Assembly (NCBI RefSeq): GCF_001544875.2
Contig: NZ_FCOA02000029.1
Span: forward strand, 23,496 to 87,495
Source of the DNA: Caballeronia hypogeia
GTDB lineage: Bacteria; Pseudomonadota; Gammaproteobacteria; Burkholderiales; Burkholderiaceae
Length of the DNA: 64,000 nt
Direction of reading: 5' to 3'
This document shows, in pieces, positions 17,428-26,190 of the stretch. The notes under the pieces were generated by a model, which saw only the letters and a program-made list of their open reading frames with translations, was not told the DNA's origin and made no database searches. Every line of letters starts with the position of its first letter. Position 1 is the first letter of the stretch. Position numbers and translations under genes: made by a program.

Positions 17428-18588
17428 GTGTCGCGAATGCAAGGGATTCCGCGTAAATTGCGTATGGCGATGGTGGGTGGCGGCCCGGGATCGTTCATTG
17501 GGCCCGTTCACCGGATGGCTGCCGAACTCGATGCTCAGATTGAGCTTGTCGCCGGAGCGTTCAGCAGCGATGCCCGGCGCTCCCTCGAAGCGGCTGCCGG
17601 ATACGGCATCGATCCATCTCGCGCATATCCTCACTACGAAGCGCTTCTAGCCGCAGAGCGAGACAGGGAAGATGCGGCGGATTTCGTCGCCGTCGTCACG
17701 CCGAATCACCTGCATTTTCCCGTTGCGGCCGCCGCGATCCAAAGCGGCTATCACGTCATAAGCGACAAGCCGGCGACGACGACGCTCCAGGAAGCCCAAG
17801 CGCTGGCCGAGCTCGTCGCTCGCCACCAACAGCTTTATGCACTGACCTATACCTACACCGGCTATCCGATGATCAGGCAGGCGCGTGCGATGTGCATGAA
17901 TGGCGAGCTTGGCCAGATACGAAAGGTGGTCGTCGAGTACGTCCAGGGATGGCTAAGCAAGCCGCTCGAAACGAGCGATCAGAAACAAGCGAAATGGCGG
18001 ACCGATCCGGCGCAAGCCGGCGCCGGAGGATGCATTGGTGACATTGGCGTGCACGCATTCAACCTACTTGAGTTTGTCACCGGCGAGCGAGTCGTCAAGC
18101 TATGCGCCGATCTCTCTTCGATCGTTTCAGGACGCCAACTCGACGACGACTGCAATGTGCTGGTTCGGCTTCGCAACGGTGCGCCGGGCGTGATCCAGAC
18201 AACTCAGATTGCGGCTGGCGAGCGCAATGGGCTGACGATCCGTGTCTTCGGGGAGCGAGGTTCACTGCGATGGGAGCAGGAGAGGCCGAATGTGCTCAAC
18301 GTTTCCTGGGCGGATCACGCTGCTCAAATGCTACATGCCGGCTCGTCCTATCTGGAACCGACTGCATGTGGCTCATCCAGGCTGCCGTCGGGACATCCAG
18401 AAGGCTACATCGAAGCGTTCGCCAATCTCTATCGCGAGTTCGCAGCCTGCGTTCGGGCCAAATGGTCGGGAGAGACTCGAACTCACGATCTCATAAATGG
18501 CATCGATAAGGGCGTCCGAAGCATGAGATTCGTCGAAACCGCTGTTACGGCCAGCCGTGAGGGGCGCGGCTGGGTTCACATCGCATAA
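17428..18588 (+). CDS. Gfo/Idh/MocA family oxidoreductase
   Basis: A 386-residue NAD(P)-dependent oxidoreductase. A Rossmann motif (AMVGGGPGSFIGPVHR) is followed by the EKP-equivalent SDKPATTT and the C-terminal Gfo/Idh domain with GGCIGDIGVHAFNLLEF, the usual Asp/His catalytic pair. In glycoside operons of this kind such enzymes interconvert sugars and 3-keto-sugars. Here it would reduce the released 3-keto hexose or oxidise the glycoside. GTG at 17428 starts 5 bp after the cytochrome stop; an ATG at 17437 is the alternative. Confidence 0.86.
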   Translation: MSRMQGIPRKLRMAMVGGGPGSFIGPVHRMAAELDAQIELVAGAFSSDARRSLEAAAGYGIDPSRAYPHYEALLAAERDREDAADFVAVVTPNHLHFPVAAAAIQSGYHVISDKPATTTLQEAQALAELVARHQQLYALTYTYTGYPMIRQARAMCMNGELGQIRKVVVEYVQGWLSKPLETSDQKQAKWRTDPAQAGAGGCIGDIGVHAFNLLEFVTGERVVKLCADLSSIVSGRQLDDDCNVLVRLRNGAPGVIQTTQIAAGERNGLTIRVFGERGSLRWEQERPNVLNVSWADHAAQMLHAGSSYLEPTACGSSRLPSGHPEGYIEAFANLYREFAACVRAKWSGETRTHDLINGIDKGVRSMRFVETAVTASREGRGWVHIA

Positions 18589-18602
18589 AGCAAGGAGTCC
18601 AC

Positions 18603-19685
18603 GTGAAGACGATCAAGGGACCCGGCATATTCCTGGCCCAATTCGCTGGGGATACGCCGCCCTACAACTCGCTTGAATCCATGGCTCAGTGGGCGAGCGA
18701 TCTTGGGTATGTTGCAATTCAGGTTCCGACCTGGGATCGCCGGCTTTTTGACCTTGAACTCGCGGGTAGCAGTCGCAGCTATTGCGACGACATCATCGCC
18801 GTGCTGAGTCGCCATGGGATCCAGATCAGTGAGCTCTCAACCCATCTTCAGGGACAGCTCATCGCTACGCATCCGGCCTACGACGAGCTTTACGACGGTT
18901 TCGCGCCGCAGCAGGTTCGAGGCAACGAGCGGGCAAGAAGAGAGTGGGCGGAGCGTCAGTTGCGCCTGGCTGCCGTCGCCAGTAGACATTTGGGTCTGAC
19001 AACGCACGCGACCTTCTCTGGCGCACTCGCCTGGCACCTCTTCTATCCATGGCCTCAGAGACCCACCGGACTCGTCGAGGAGGCGTTCTCAGAGCTCGGG
19101 CGTCGATGGCTGCCAATTCTCAACGCGTTCGACGAGTCTGGGGTCGACGTTTGCTTTGAGATTCATCCAGGCGAGGACCTTCACGACGGAGCGAGCTTCG
19201 AAAGGTTCCTCGAGGCAACCGGCTCGCATCAGCGTGCCAATATCTTGTTCGACCCCAGTCATCTGCATCTTCAACAGATGGACTATCTCGAGTTCATCGA
19301 CATCTACCATAGCCGGATTCGAGCATTTCACGTCAAGGACGCTGAGTATCGACCGAATGGTAGATCGGGTGTTTACGGTGGTTACCAAAGTTGGATCGAC
19401 CGGCCGGGGAGATTCCGATCGCTCGGCGACGGAACGATCGATTTCAAAGGCATATTCAGCAAACTCGCCCAATACGACTACGACGGATGGGCGGTCGTCG
19501 AGTGGGAATGCAGCTTAAAACATCCTGAGTCGGGAGCCGCTGAAGGCGCAGATTTCGTTCGAAGACAGATTATCAAGGTGACGGCGCGAGCGTTCGATGA
19601 CTTCGCTGGGACACAGCCGGATTCCGCTCGAAACAGAAGATTGCTGGGACTCGAGACCCGCGATGTCGAGACTGTTCAGGGGTAG
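18603..19685 (+). CDS. Sugar phosphate isomerase/epimerase-like TIM barrel
   Basis: A 360-residue xylose-isomerase-like TIM barrel distinct from the one at 15968. Metal ligands are recognisable: Glu in VCFEIHPGED, Asp in NILFDPSHLHLQ, His in IRAFHVKDAEY and Glu in AVVEWECS. Proteins of this type are usually paired with Gfo/Idh/MocA enzymes, as here, and epimerise or isomerise keto-sugars. The start is GTG at 18603 after AAGGAGTCCAC, a near-consensus ribosome binding site. Probable role: processing of the 3-keto sugar released by the deglycosidase. Confidence 0.84.
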   Translation: MKTIKGPGIFLAQFAGDTPPYNSLESMAQWASDLGYVAIQVPTWDRRLFDLELAGSSRSYCDDIIAVLSRHGIQISELSTHLQGQLIATHPAYDELYDGFAPQQVRGNERARREWAERQLRLAAVASRHLGLTTHATFSGALAWHLFYPWPQRPTGLVEEAFSELGRRWLPILNAFDESGVDVCFEIHPGEDLHDGASFERFLEATGSHQRANILFDPSHLHLQQMDYLEFIDIYHSRIRAFHVKDAEYRPNGRSGVYGGYQSWIDRPGRFRSLGDGTIDFKGIFSKLAQYDYDGWAVVEWECSLKHPESGAAEGADFVRRQIIKVTARAFDDFAGTQPDSARNRRLLGLETRDVETVQG

Positions 19686-19721
19686 GGAAAGACGGGCAAT
19701 GACGCTTTAAACGGATGCCAC

Positions 19722-20282
19722 ATGAAAAAATATTCGGAGACAGCCGCGACGCTGAAAGGCCGCCGCGGATTCATTATAGGCGCGGGTGCCACCGTGACCG
19801 CGGCCGGAATCTGGTCGATGACCGGAATCGCGGCCTTCGCGGGCACCTCCAATTCACTGCTCGACTATGTCTGTGATCAGACAATCCCGGATACAGATAC
19901 ACCGGGGGCCGTTGCTGTGGGCGTGCCGCGATTCGTTCAACTCGCTATCAGCCGCGGACTGCTCGGTGCGAAGTCGAATCTACTTGAGTCGCTCACGACG
20001 GAACTCGATACGGCAGCACGAGGCAAGTTCATGGCGCTGCCTGCAGATGCGCGATTGCAGGTGCTTGCTCGACATGATGCTGACAGCTTCGAGCGAGGAC
20101 GGTCCAAACCCGGTCGAGCTTGGCCTACCGTGAAACGTCTTGTCATAGTCGGCTACTACACGTCCGAAGTGGGCGGTTCGCGAGAACTTCGGTACGTGCT
20201 GGATCCGGGCGAGTTTAAGCCTGACGTGCCGTATGCGTCTGGCGACCGCGCTTATTCGAACGACTGGTTTGGGGTGATGTGA
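19722..20282 (+). CDS. Gluconate 2-dehydrogenase subunit 3-family protein (GMC partner subunit)
   Basis: A 186-residue protein with a twin-arginine-like leader (GRRGFIIGAGATVTAAGIW), then LLDYVCDQTIPDTDTPGA and GGSRELRYVLDPGEFKP, the usual opening and ending of subunit-3 proteins. These small subunits carry the large FAD subunit, which has no signal of its own, across the membrane by Tat export. The stop overlaps the GMC gene region, so the two are likely translated together. It supports a periplasmic, cytochrome-linked sugar dehydrogenase rather than a cytoplasmic oxidase. Confidence 0.85.
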   Translation: MKKYSETAATLKGRRGFIIGAGATVTAAGIWSMTGIAAFAGTSNSLLDYVCDQTIPDTDTPGAVAVGVPRFVQLAISRGLLGAKSNLLESLTTELDTAARGKFMALPADARLQVLARHDADSFERGRSKPGRAWPTVKRLVIVGYYTSEVGGSRELRYVLDPGEFKPDVPYASGDRAYSNDWFGVM

Positions 20283-20284
20283 TC

Positions 20285-21967
20285 ATGGGTTACGATTTCG
20301 ATGCAATCGTCGTTGGCTCCGGAATTTCTGGTGGCTGGGCGGCCAAGGAACTGTGCGAGAAAGGCCTCAAGGTGGCGTTGATCGAACGCGGTAGGCCGAT
20401 CGAGCACCAGACCGACTACCACAACGAAATGCGAGCTCCTTGGGAGTTGCCATTTCGCGGCATTGGCGACCAGCGTCTGTACGACCGTGACTATCGGGAA
20501 CAACAAGGTCTCTTCTTCAACGAGTGGACTCAGGATCACTGGGTCAACGACAGGCAGAATCCCTACGAAACGTCCGGATCGAGCCCGTTCCAGTGGCGCA
20601 GAGGCTACCAGCTCGGTGGCCGATCCCTGACGTGGGGACGACATGTATTCCGTCGCGACGACCACGATTTCGAGGCGAATCTGAAGGACGGCAACGGCGT
20701 TGATTGGCCGATACGTTACCGGGATCTCTCACCTTGGTACGCCCACGTTGAATCGTTCATCGGTGTCTCTGGCGACTCGGCGGACAAGGTAGAGGGCTTA
20801 CCGAACGGCGTGTTCCAGGCGCCATTTGGATTGACGAACCCTGAACTCGCGCTGAAGGAGCGCCTCGCCAAACAATATGATGGGCGGCGGCAGTTGATCA
20901 TCGGGCGAATTGCTCACCTGAGGGAACCGAAAGATGGGCGCGCCCCTTGCCAGGCGAGGCTCATCTGCTCACGGGGATGCTCCTATGGAGCCTACTTCAG
21001 TACGCAAAGTTCGACGTTGCCCGCGGCGCGCGCCACTGGAAACCTCACAGTACTGACGGACCAGATCGTCGAAAAGGTCGATTACGATGCGACATCGAAG
21101 CGTGCCACAGGTGTAAGCCTCCTGAGTTCGATTGACGGGTCTCGCAAGTGCCTCACATCACGAGTCGTGTTTCTCAATGCGTCCGCCTTCAACTCGGTAG
21201 GCCTTTTGCTGAGATCGGCATGTGATGCGTTTCCCGATGGCTTGGGAAATTCCAGCGGTGTGCTCGGCAAGTTCATCATGGATCATGCATCGACCACCTT
21301 CGTGGCACGCATCAAGGAATTCGACAACAGTACCTATGCGATCAATCGACCCGCTGCGTTTCTGATCCCGCGGTTCGTCAACGTAACGGAGAAGGCAGAA
21401 GGACTCTTGCGTGGCTACGCCTTTCAGGGCGGTGCCTTTCGACGGGGTTATCCACGAGGCGCGGAAGGCCCGGGACTAGGCGTTCCGCTGAAGAAAGAAC
21501 TGAAGGGCGTCGGTGACTGGATTCTTTTCATGGGCGGATTCATCGAATCACTTCCGCGCGCGAGTAACACTGTCACGCTGTCTCGCAACGCGCTTGACGC
21601 CTACGGGATGCCGCAACTCCACATCAACTTCGACTACTCGGACAACGAGCACCGACTTGCTGAACACGCGACCAATTCAGCGCGTGAAATGGCGACCATG
21701 ATGGGGTGGGATGTCTTGCACGCGTCGCCGGAGTTGGGTCGCCCGGGAAGTTCAGTTCATGAAATGGGTGGGGCTCGCATGGGACGAGATCCTGGGACTT
21801 CAGTTCTCAACGGATTCAACCAGAGTCACGACATCCCGAACCTCTTTGTGACAGACGGCGCTGCGATGACTTCGTCTGGATCCGTCAACCCGTCCCTGAC
21901 GTATATGGCGCTCACGGCGCGCGCAGCAGACTACGCCGTGTCGCAGATCAAGGCGGCTGCGCTCTGA
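20285..21967 (+). CDS. GMC-family FAD sugar dehydrogenase (glycoside 3-dehydrogenase-like)
   Basis: A 560-residue GMC oxidoreductase of the pyranose-2-oxidase-like branch. FAD-binding IVVGSGISGGWAAKELCEKG is at the N-terminus, RRGYQLGGRSLTWGRH in the flavin-attachment region, a central SSVHEMGGARMGRD with the catalytic His, and SGSVNPSLTYMALTARAADY with the catalytic Asn at the end. With the subunit-3 and cytochrome c genes this is the layout of FAD-dependent glucoside 3-dehydrogenases, which oxidise C3 of glucosides. C3 oxidation is the activation step before deglycosidase cleavage. The ATG at 20285 follows GGGGTGATGTGATC; GTG at 20279 is less likely. Confidence 0.85.
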   Translation: MGYDFDAIVVGSGISGGWAAKELCEKGLKVALIERGRPIEHQTDYHNEMRAPWELPFRGIGDQRLYDRDYREQQGLFFNEWTQDHWVNDRQNPYETSGSSPFQWRRGYQLGGRSLTWGRHVFRRDDHDFEANLKDGNGVDWPIRYRDLSPWYAHVESFIGVSGDSADKVEGLPNGVFQAPFGLTNPELALKERLAKQYDGRRQLIIGRIAHLREPKDGRAPCQARLICSRGCSYGAYFSTQSSTLPAARATGNLTVLTDQIVEKVDYDATSKRATGVSLLSSIDGSRKCLTSRVVFLNASAFNSVGLLLRSACDAFPDGLGNSSGVLGKFIMDHASTTFVARIKEFDNSTYAINRPAAFLIPRFVNVTEKAEGLLRGYAFQGGAFRRGYPRGAEGPGLGVPLKKELKGVGDWILFMGGFIESLPRASNTVTLSRNALDAYGMPQLHINFDYSDNEHRLAEHATNSAREMATMMGWDVLHASPELGRPGSSVHEMGGARMGRDPGTSVLNGFNQSHDIPNLFVTDGAAMTSSGSVNPSLTYMALTARAADYAVSQIKAAAL

Positions 21968-21985
21968 CGGCTACGGAGGTGGAAG

Positions 21986-22023
21986 CGAAAGCGACTTTGC
22001 CCTCGTCGGCAGAGTCGCTTTCG
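21986..22023 (+). terminator. Hairpin after GMC gene
   Basis: An 11-bp perfect stem CGAAAGCGACT / AGTCGCTTTCG with a 16-nt loop starts 19 bp after the GMC stop. There is no long T-run, so it may act with Rho or as an mRNA end stabiliser. Confidence 0.6.
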
Positions 22024-22567
22024 TTCGTTATCGTCCTGCCCCTCCCGACGTCTAGCAGACACGTCTTCAAGAGTTCCCTGGACATTCGAGCACGTCAGCA
22101 ACAGCACGGAACCGTCGCGTATGAATTTGCGGCTGCGCAAATAAGGTGTCGCGTGCGCCATCAGCGCCGATCCGGCGAGCGCACAGAAGATAGCCATTCG
22201 AAGCAGGGCGAGCGGTGACGGCAAGTTGCTGACATGCCGGGCAGTGATCGCTGGCTCGGGCACGGTCAGCCGATCGGAACTCGCGGTCGCCTTGGTTGCG
22301 TAACCGCTCTGGAACCGGAGTTCTGATGCTCGCGTCGCCCCCCAGGCGCGTCGCGTTCACGAGCTTCAGCTGATTCTGATGACTTACGCGTGATGGAAAA
22401 ATTCTGGATGGCTTTTCGCCGACGCTTGGTCGAGCACAGCTTTGGAGGAGGACAGAGCAGAGCGCCTCTAATTCTGGGCGTGGGGAGAGCAGCTAGGCGT
22501 AATTGGATGCTCATGCGCGGTGATACACATCCCGAGCATCGCTGCAGTGCTCGGGATGCTTCCAGAA
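22024..22567. other. Intergenic region, possible degraded sequence
   Basis: About 540 bp with no convincing gene. A minus-strand frame reading MAIFCALAGSALMAHATPYL (around 22210) looks like a signal peptide, but its frame runs into the terminator and the GMC 3' end, so it is at most a remnant. An inverted repeat CCCGAGCA...TGCTCGGG at about 22530-22557 could terminate the small gene at 22568. Confidence 0.45.
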
Positions 22568-22846
22568 CTAGTCTAGCTTCCTCCCGATTGACGACATTTG
22601 TGGTGCGGAGGCAGCGGGAGCCGCAGGCTGGCTTGCACCGCGACCGCGAGGAGGCCCGGGCGGATGGTCAAGTCGCGACGGCGGGGCTGGGCCACGCTTT
22701 GGCGGGCGACACTTCGCTGTCTTTTGATCCTGATGCCACCCGACCTTGCAGACAACTTTTTTGGGCTGCGCTTCCACGCTGTCGCCGGCGAACAGCGAGA
22801 CGGTGACCGTGGCGCCGGCAAACAGAACGGTGAGAATACGTTTCAT
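22568..22846 (-). CDS. Small exported proline-rich protein
   Basis: A 92-residue protein with a clear signal peptide (MKRILTVLFAGATVTVSL, cleavage near VEA-QP) and a mature region rich in Pro, Arg and Lys. Two cysteines (VVCKVGWHQ and AKCRPPK) lie 14 residues apart. No family recognised. It sits upstream (minus strand) of nothing obvious and 42 bp after the porin stop, so it may be cotranscribed with the porin. Confidence 0.55.
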   Translation of the reverse strand: MKRILTVLFAGATVTVSLFAGDSVEAQPKKVVCKVGWHQDQKTAKCRPPKRGPAPPSRLDHPPGPPRGRGASQPAAPAASAPQMSSIGRKLD

Positions 22847-22888
22847 GATGGTTTTCCGAGAGAGAGTTGCTACGCGCGTGGAAGATGG

Positions 22889-23986
22889 TTAGAACCGGTG
22901 TGTAATACCCACCCGTAGAAGCGACTGATTCTCCCCCGACGACGATTCTGGCAGGAAGCCGATACGCGCGACCGCGCCGTCTCCACTGGCGCGCTGGTAG
23001 GCGGCTAACGCATAGACGTCAGTCCGCTTCGAGAGTCCGTAGAATGCGCCAACTGAGACCTGATGATAGTGGTTACTGTTCAGGACGTCGTTGCCCCAGC
23101 CGTACTGATAGTGAACCGACAGCGTGACATTGAGCGTAGCGGGATAGAATCCGCCGACGCTGACAACCTGCGCACCGGCACCATTGTTCGGGTTCCTGGA
23201 GTTCGTGTAGAGCGCGTCGATGAAGCCAATGCCTACCGCGAGACGACCGCCAACGCCTACGTTGCGCAACGCTTGCCCGTCATTGACGATATCGGTGTTG
23301 CGCGTGTACGTGTAGGCGGCATCGAGTTGCAACGGACCACAAGAATAGTCGGCGCCAAAGCTCTGCGTATTGCCCCGGCCCGTGTGTCCCGGCACACCGC
23401 CGAAGGCATACATTGCACCGAGAGAAAGCCCATATATCGCAGGGGTGCGATATGAAATCGCATTGTTGTACAGGTACCAGCCGATTACACCGTTGAAGTC
23501 CAGCGATCCCATCGCGAGATTGAAGCCGGAGAAGGGTCCGGCCGCGCTGTTGTAGGGCGGCATCGCGTAGAGCTCAGGACCCCAACGTGAAAGCGTGAGC
23601 GACTGGAACATGTAGTCGTTCAATTGCCCGGCAGTGACAGTACCCCAGTCGTTGCTGCGCACGCCGATCTGCGGCCCGAACCCGTAGTTGGCGCCCGTCG
23701 AGGCGTTGAAGCTTTGAGAAACGTCGAAGAAGAAGCTGTTTCCCGCACCCAGATCCTCGGTGCCGCGGAATCCGATACCGCTCTTCCACATGATTCCGGG
23801 TTGCATCTCGATCTGTGAAGCGCCTTTTACATTCGAGATGTAGGTGATGCCGTTGTCGATGGTCCCGTAAAGGGACACCTGCGCACTGCAGACGTTTGAA
23901 ACCGCAAGGGCCACCGTCCCGGCAGCGAGCAGCTTGTTGGCGTTTCTATGCGGGCACGCGGTCGTGCGCGCAGCAGACTTCTTCAT
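22889..23986 (-). CDS. Porin, Gram-negative porin_4 family (copy 1)
   Basis: A 365-residue outer-membrane porin. After a long signal region (cleavage near CSA-QVSLYG) it begins QVSLYGTIDNGITYISN, contains GIGFRGTEDLGAGNSFFFDV and ends in GITHRF with the C-terminal Phe needed for barrel assembly. Such 16-strand trimeric porins are characteristic of Burkholderiales and often accompany catabolic operons. The start follows AGGAGATGGAGACAGC. It is divergent from the LysR gene at 24151, with site B between them, so it is probably regulated by that protein and serves uptake of the pathway substrate. Confidence 0.9.
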   Translation of the reverse strand: MKKSAARTTACPHRNANKLLAAGTVALAVSNVCSAQVSLYGTIDNGITYISNVKGASQIEMQPGIMWKSGIGFRGTEDLGAGNSFFFDVSQSFNASTGANYGFGPQIGVRSNDWGTVTAGQLNDYMFQSLTLSRWGPELYAMPPYNSAAGPFSGFNLAMGSLDFNGVIGWYLYNNAISYRTPAIYGLSLGAMYAFGGVPGHTGRGNTQSFGADYSCGPLQLDAAYTYTRNTDIVNDGQALRNVGVGGRLAVGIGFIDALYTNSRNPNNGAGAQVVSVGGFYPATLNVTLSVHYQYGWGNDVLNSNHYHQVSVGAFYGLSKRTDVYALAAYQRASGDGAVARIGFLPESSSGENQSLLRVGITHRF

Positions 23987-24087
23987 GCTGTCTCCATCTC
24001 CTGTTTTGCGTTATCAACACGCCCTCGTTGAGGGGCGCTCATCCGCCAACGCGTGGCTGGAATGACGCAAGCGTAGAAGTGGAACGA

Positions 24088-24101
24088 TCATTGATCAAAG
24101 C
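24088..24101 (-). promoter_or_regulatory. GCTTTGATCAATGA site B (reverse) between porin and LysR
   Basis: Read on the minus strand this is GCTTTGATCAATGA, identical over 14 bases to site C at 27245-27258. A second perfect palindrome, GATATTAATATC, lies at 24109-24120, close to the LysR start. Placement between divergent LysR and target genes is where such regulators bind. Confidence 0.6.
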
Positions 24102-24150
24102 CGTGCGCGATATTAATATCATCACGCGCGGTGATTACTAAGGATGAGAA

Positions 24151-25146
24151 ATGAAAGAAACAAAGGAGACGAAAGGGGAGCGGGCGACGAGGCCGGCGGA
24201 GCCGGCGCCCGCGGAACGTATCGACCTCAATCTTCTGAACGTGTTCGACGTTGTGATGACAGAACGGCACGTGACGCGCGCGGCCGAGCGCCTGGAGATG
24301 ACGCAGTCAGCCGTGAGCAATTCGCTCAACAGGCTTCGGGTGCAGTTCAAAGACCAGCTCTTCGTGAAGACGCCCAAAGGTGTGATGCCCACGCCGCGTG
24401 CGTTGGCGATGTGGCCGAGAGTGCATCAGGCCATGGAAGAACTGCATGCGGCAACGCATCTGGATGATATGGCCGTCGGCGACACCGATATGCGCTTTCG
24501 CATATCGCTCGGCGACCTGTCTGCTTCCCTGCTAGCCCCACATCTCTACCGTGTGCTGGCCGCTCATTCCGCGCTCACCCGTCTGTCGTTCGTTCCGCAC
24601 GACCCGGCGATGGCGGGCGCGCGGCTCATGCGTGGCGAGGTGGATTTTGCGATTGGCCTTGAGCCTCCGCGGGCGGCGGTTGTCCAAGGGATGCCACTCT
24701 GGTCAACTTCGTACCTGATCGCGGGCCGTAAAGGACATCCGCTGTTTGAAAAACCAATCTCACTCGCGTCCTTCTGTGAGACTCCCCAGCTTGCGGTCAA
24801 TGTCCTTGGCGAAGATGACGCGCCGAGCGCGGTCGACGATGCGCTGGCAAATCGCGGTCTGAAACGAGATGTCCGGTTCTCCGTCAATCAATTTTCCGTA
24901 GCCGCTCCGATCTTGCGTGAGTCGGAGTTAATCGCCGTGCTGCCTTCGAGGTTGGCCTTGACATACACGGCGCGCGGCATCATCGAGACACGACCCCTTC
25001 CTTTTTCGATTCCGGACGCCGTGCTTTATTTGACCTGGCATCAGCGGAGCAACACGTTACCGTCGCATCAATGGCTCAAACAGCGATTGATCGAAGCAGC
25101 AACACAGTTGAACATCGACGCAGAGCGAGAGCTACGTAAAGGATGA
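24151..25146 (+). CDS. LysR-family transcriptional regulator 1
   Basis: A 331-residue LysR protein of the NodD/NahR-like group. RIDLNLLNVFDVVMTERHV opens the winged helix-turn-helix and RAAERLEMTQSAVSNSLNRL is the recognition helix; the effector domain follows. LysR proteins of this branch often sense aromatic compounds, including flavonoids. It is strongly similar to the regulator at 26184 over the HTH region. The start follows AAGGATGAGAA. Probable targets are the divergent porin and, through the shared sites, the glycoside and aromatic operons. Confidence 0.9.
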   Translation: MKETKETKGERATRPAEPAPAERIDLNLLNVFDVVMTERHVTRAAERLEMTQSAVSNSLNRLRVQFKDQLFVKTPKGVMPTPRALAMWPRVHQAMEELHAATHLDDMAVGDTDMRFRISLGDLSASLLAPHLYRVLAAHSALTRLSFVPHDPAMAGARLMRGEVDFAIGLEPPRAAVVQGMPLWSTSYLIAGRKGHPLFEKPISLASFCETPQLAVNVLGEDDAPSAVDDALANRGLKRDVRFSVNQFSVAAPILRESELIAVLPSRLALTYTARGIIETRPLPFSIPDAVLYLTWHQRSNTLPSHQWLKQRLIEAATQLNIDAERELRKG

Positions 25147-25322
25147 TGTGACCGATTATTCGTCTCGGTGATGATGCTCATATTCTTGGATACGTTGCAT
25201 GCGCTTTGTGGGCTGGTTAGCCTCTTTGGGCGACTAGCTGGCGGCCAGTGGAGGAGAATGATCGGGTTTTTGGGAATCTTGCCTCAGCCAGTCTCGCTAC
25301 CCAATCTAATCGACGAGGCAGC

Positions 25323-26174
25323 ATGCGGCTGGTCAGCTTTTCACACAAAGGGTCCCATAGCTGGGGGGCTCTGACTGAGTCTGGGGTGTACGACTTTAAG
25401 GCCTTGTCCGACGGGGAGTGGCCGACTTTGCGCGGCGCCATCGCGGGCCGGGCCCTAGGCCAATTTCGGTCGCTGGTCGCATCCTCGGAAGCAACGTTCC
25501 AGTTGCAAGACGTGTCGCTTCAAACCGTGATCCCTGACACTACGACGATCTTCTGTTCGGAAGCGAGTGCTGGCGCCGATTCGGGCAAGAAGCGCGTCTC
25601 GATGCACGCGCGACGGGAGGTCGTCATTCGGCTTGCCAGTACCCTGGTTGGACACGGCAATCCGCTGGTGCGCCCGGCGGATTCCGAGCAGTTTGAGTTT
25701 CGCGGTCGTCTAGCCGTCGTTATAGGACGCTCCTGCCGACGAGTGCCCGCGGAACTCGCGATCGATCACGTCGTCGGCTATGCACCGTTCGTGGAAACCA
25801 CTGTCCGCGAATGGCTACGGCCGGGCTCCTCAAGCACCCCGGCAATCAATTTCCCGCTCACCTGTGGAATCGGACCATGGATGAAGATGCGTGAGTCTCC
25901 CGGTGAAGAGGCGACCTTCGAGATTGCAACGCGCCTGAACGGTTCCGAAGTGAGCCGTCAGCCAGCGACAGAATTCGAGCGGGAGATCGCAGATTCTATT
26001 GCGTACTGTTCGGCGTTCACGACATTGCAACCGGGTGACGTCCTCGTTGTCGGCGGACGTGGCCGGCGGGAACACAATGAAGATCCGACGTATCTTAAAC
26101 CGGGCGACAACCTCGAACTCGAAATCGCCAACGTCGGCACGCTCTTTCACCCGGTCATTGATGAAGTGCGCTAG
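25323..26174 (+). CDS. Fumarylacetoacetate hydrolase-family protein lacking metal ligands (probable pseudoenzyme)
   Basis: A 283-residue homologue of the FAH protein at 31408, alignable almost without gaps. At the metal site the intact paralogue has Glu127, Glu129 (FEGEVAVVIG) and Asp158; here the same positions are Arg127, Arg129 (FRGRLAVVIG) and Glu158. The GVAYHEHR stretch and the TGTPGGVG loop are also lost (CSEASAGAD; VGGRGRREH). Without these residues Mg2+ binding and hydrolysis are unlikely. The frame is intact with no stops, so selection may maintain a non-catalytic role (for example ligand sensing) or decay is recent. The start was chosen at the ATG at 25323 by alignment with the paralogue. 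Confidence 0.75.
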   Translation: MRLVSFSHKGSHSWGALTESGVYDFKALSDGEWPTLRGAIAGRALGQFRSLVASSEATFQLQDVSLQTVIPDTTTIFCSEASAGADSGKKRVSMHARREVVIRLASTLVGHGNPLVRPADSEQFEFRGRLAVVIGRSCRRVPAELAIDHVVGYAPFVETTVREWLRPGSSSTPAINFPLTCGIGPWMKMRESPGEEATFEIATRLNGSEVSRQPATEFEREIADSIAYCSAFTTLQPGDVLVVGGRGRREHNEDPTYLKPGDNLELEIANVGTLFHPVIDEVR

Positions 26175-26190
26175 GAAATTCCGCTAGCGC
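26168..26190. terminator. Bidirectional hairpin between convergent genes
   Basis: GCGCTAG / CTAGCGC arms (7 bp) around a 9-nt centre overlap the 3' ends of the FAH-like gene and the LysR 2 gene. The placement between convergent genes suggests a shared terminator. Confidence 0.6.

Noticed and set aside
21931..22263. Small secreted protein on the minus strand
   Set aside because: Signal-peptide-like start, but the frame crosses the terminator and the end of the GMC gene.
24109..24120. GATATTAATATC as a separate operator
   Set aside because: A perfect palindrome, but AT-only symmetry of this kind is expected near promoters and it has no second copy; mentioned only with site B.
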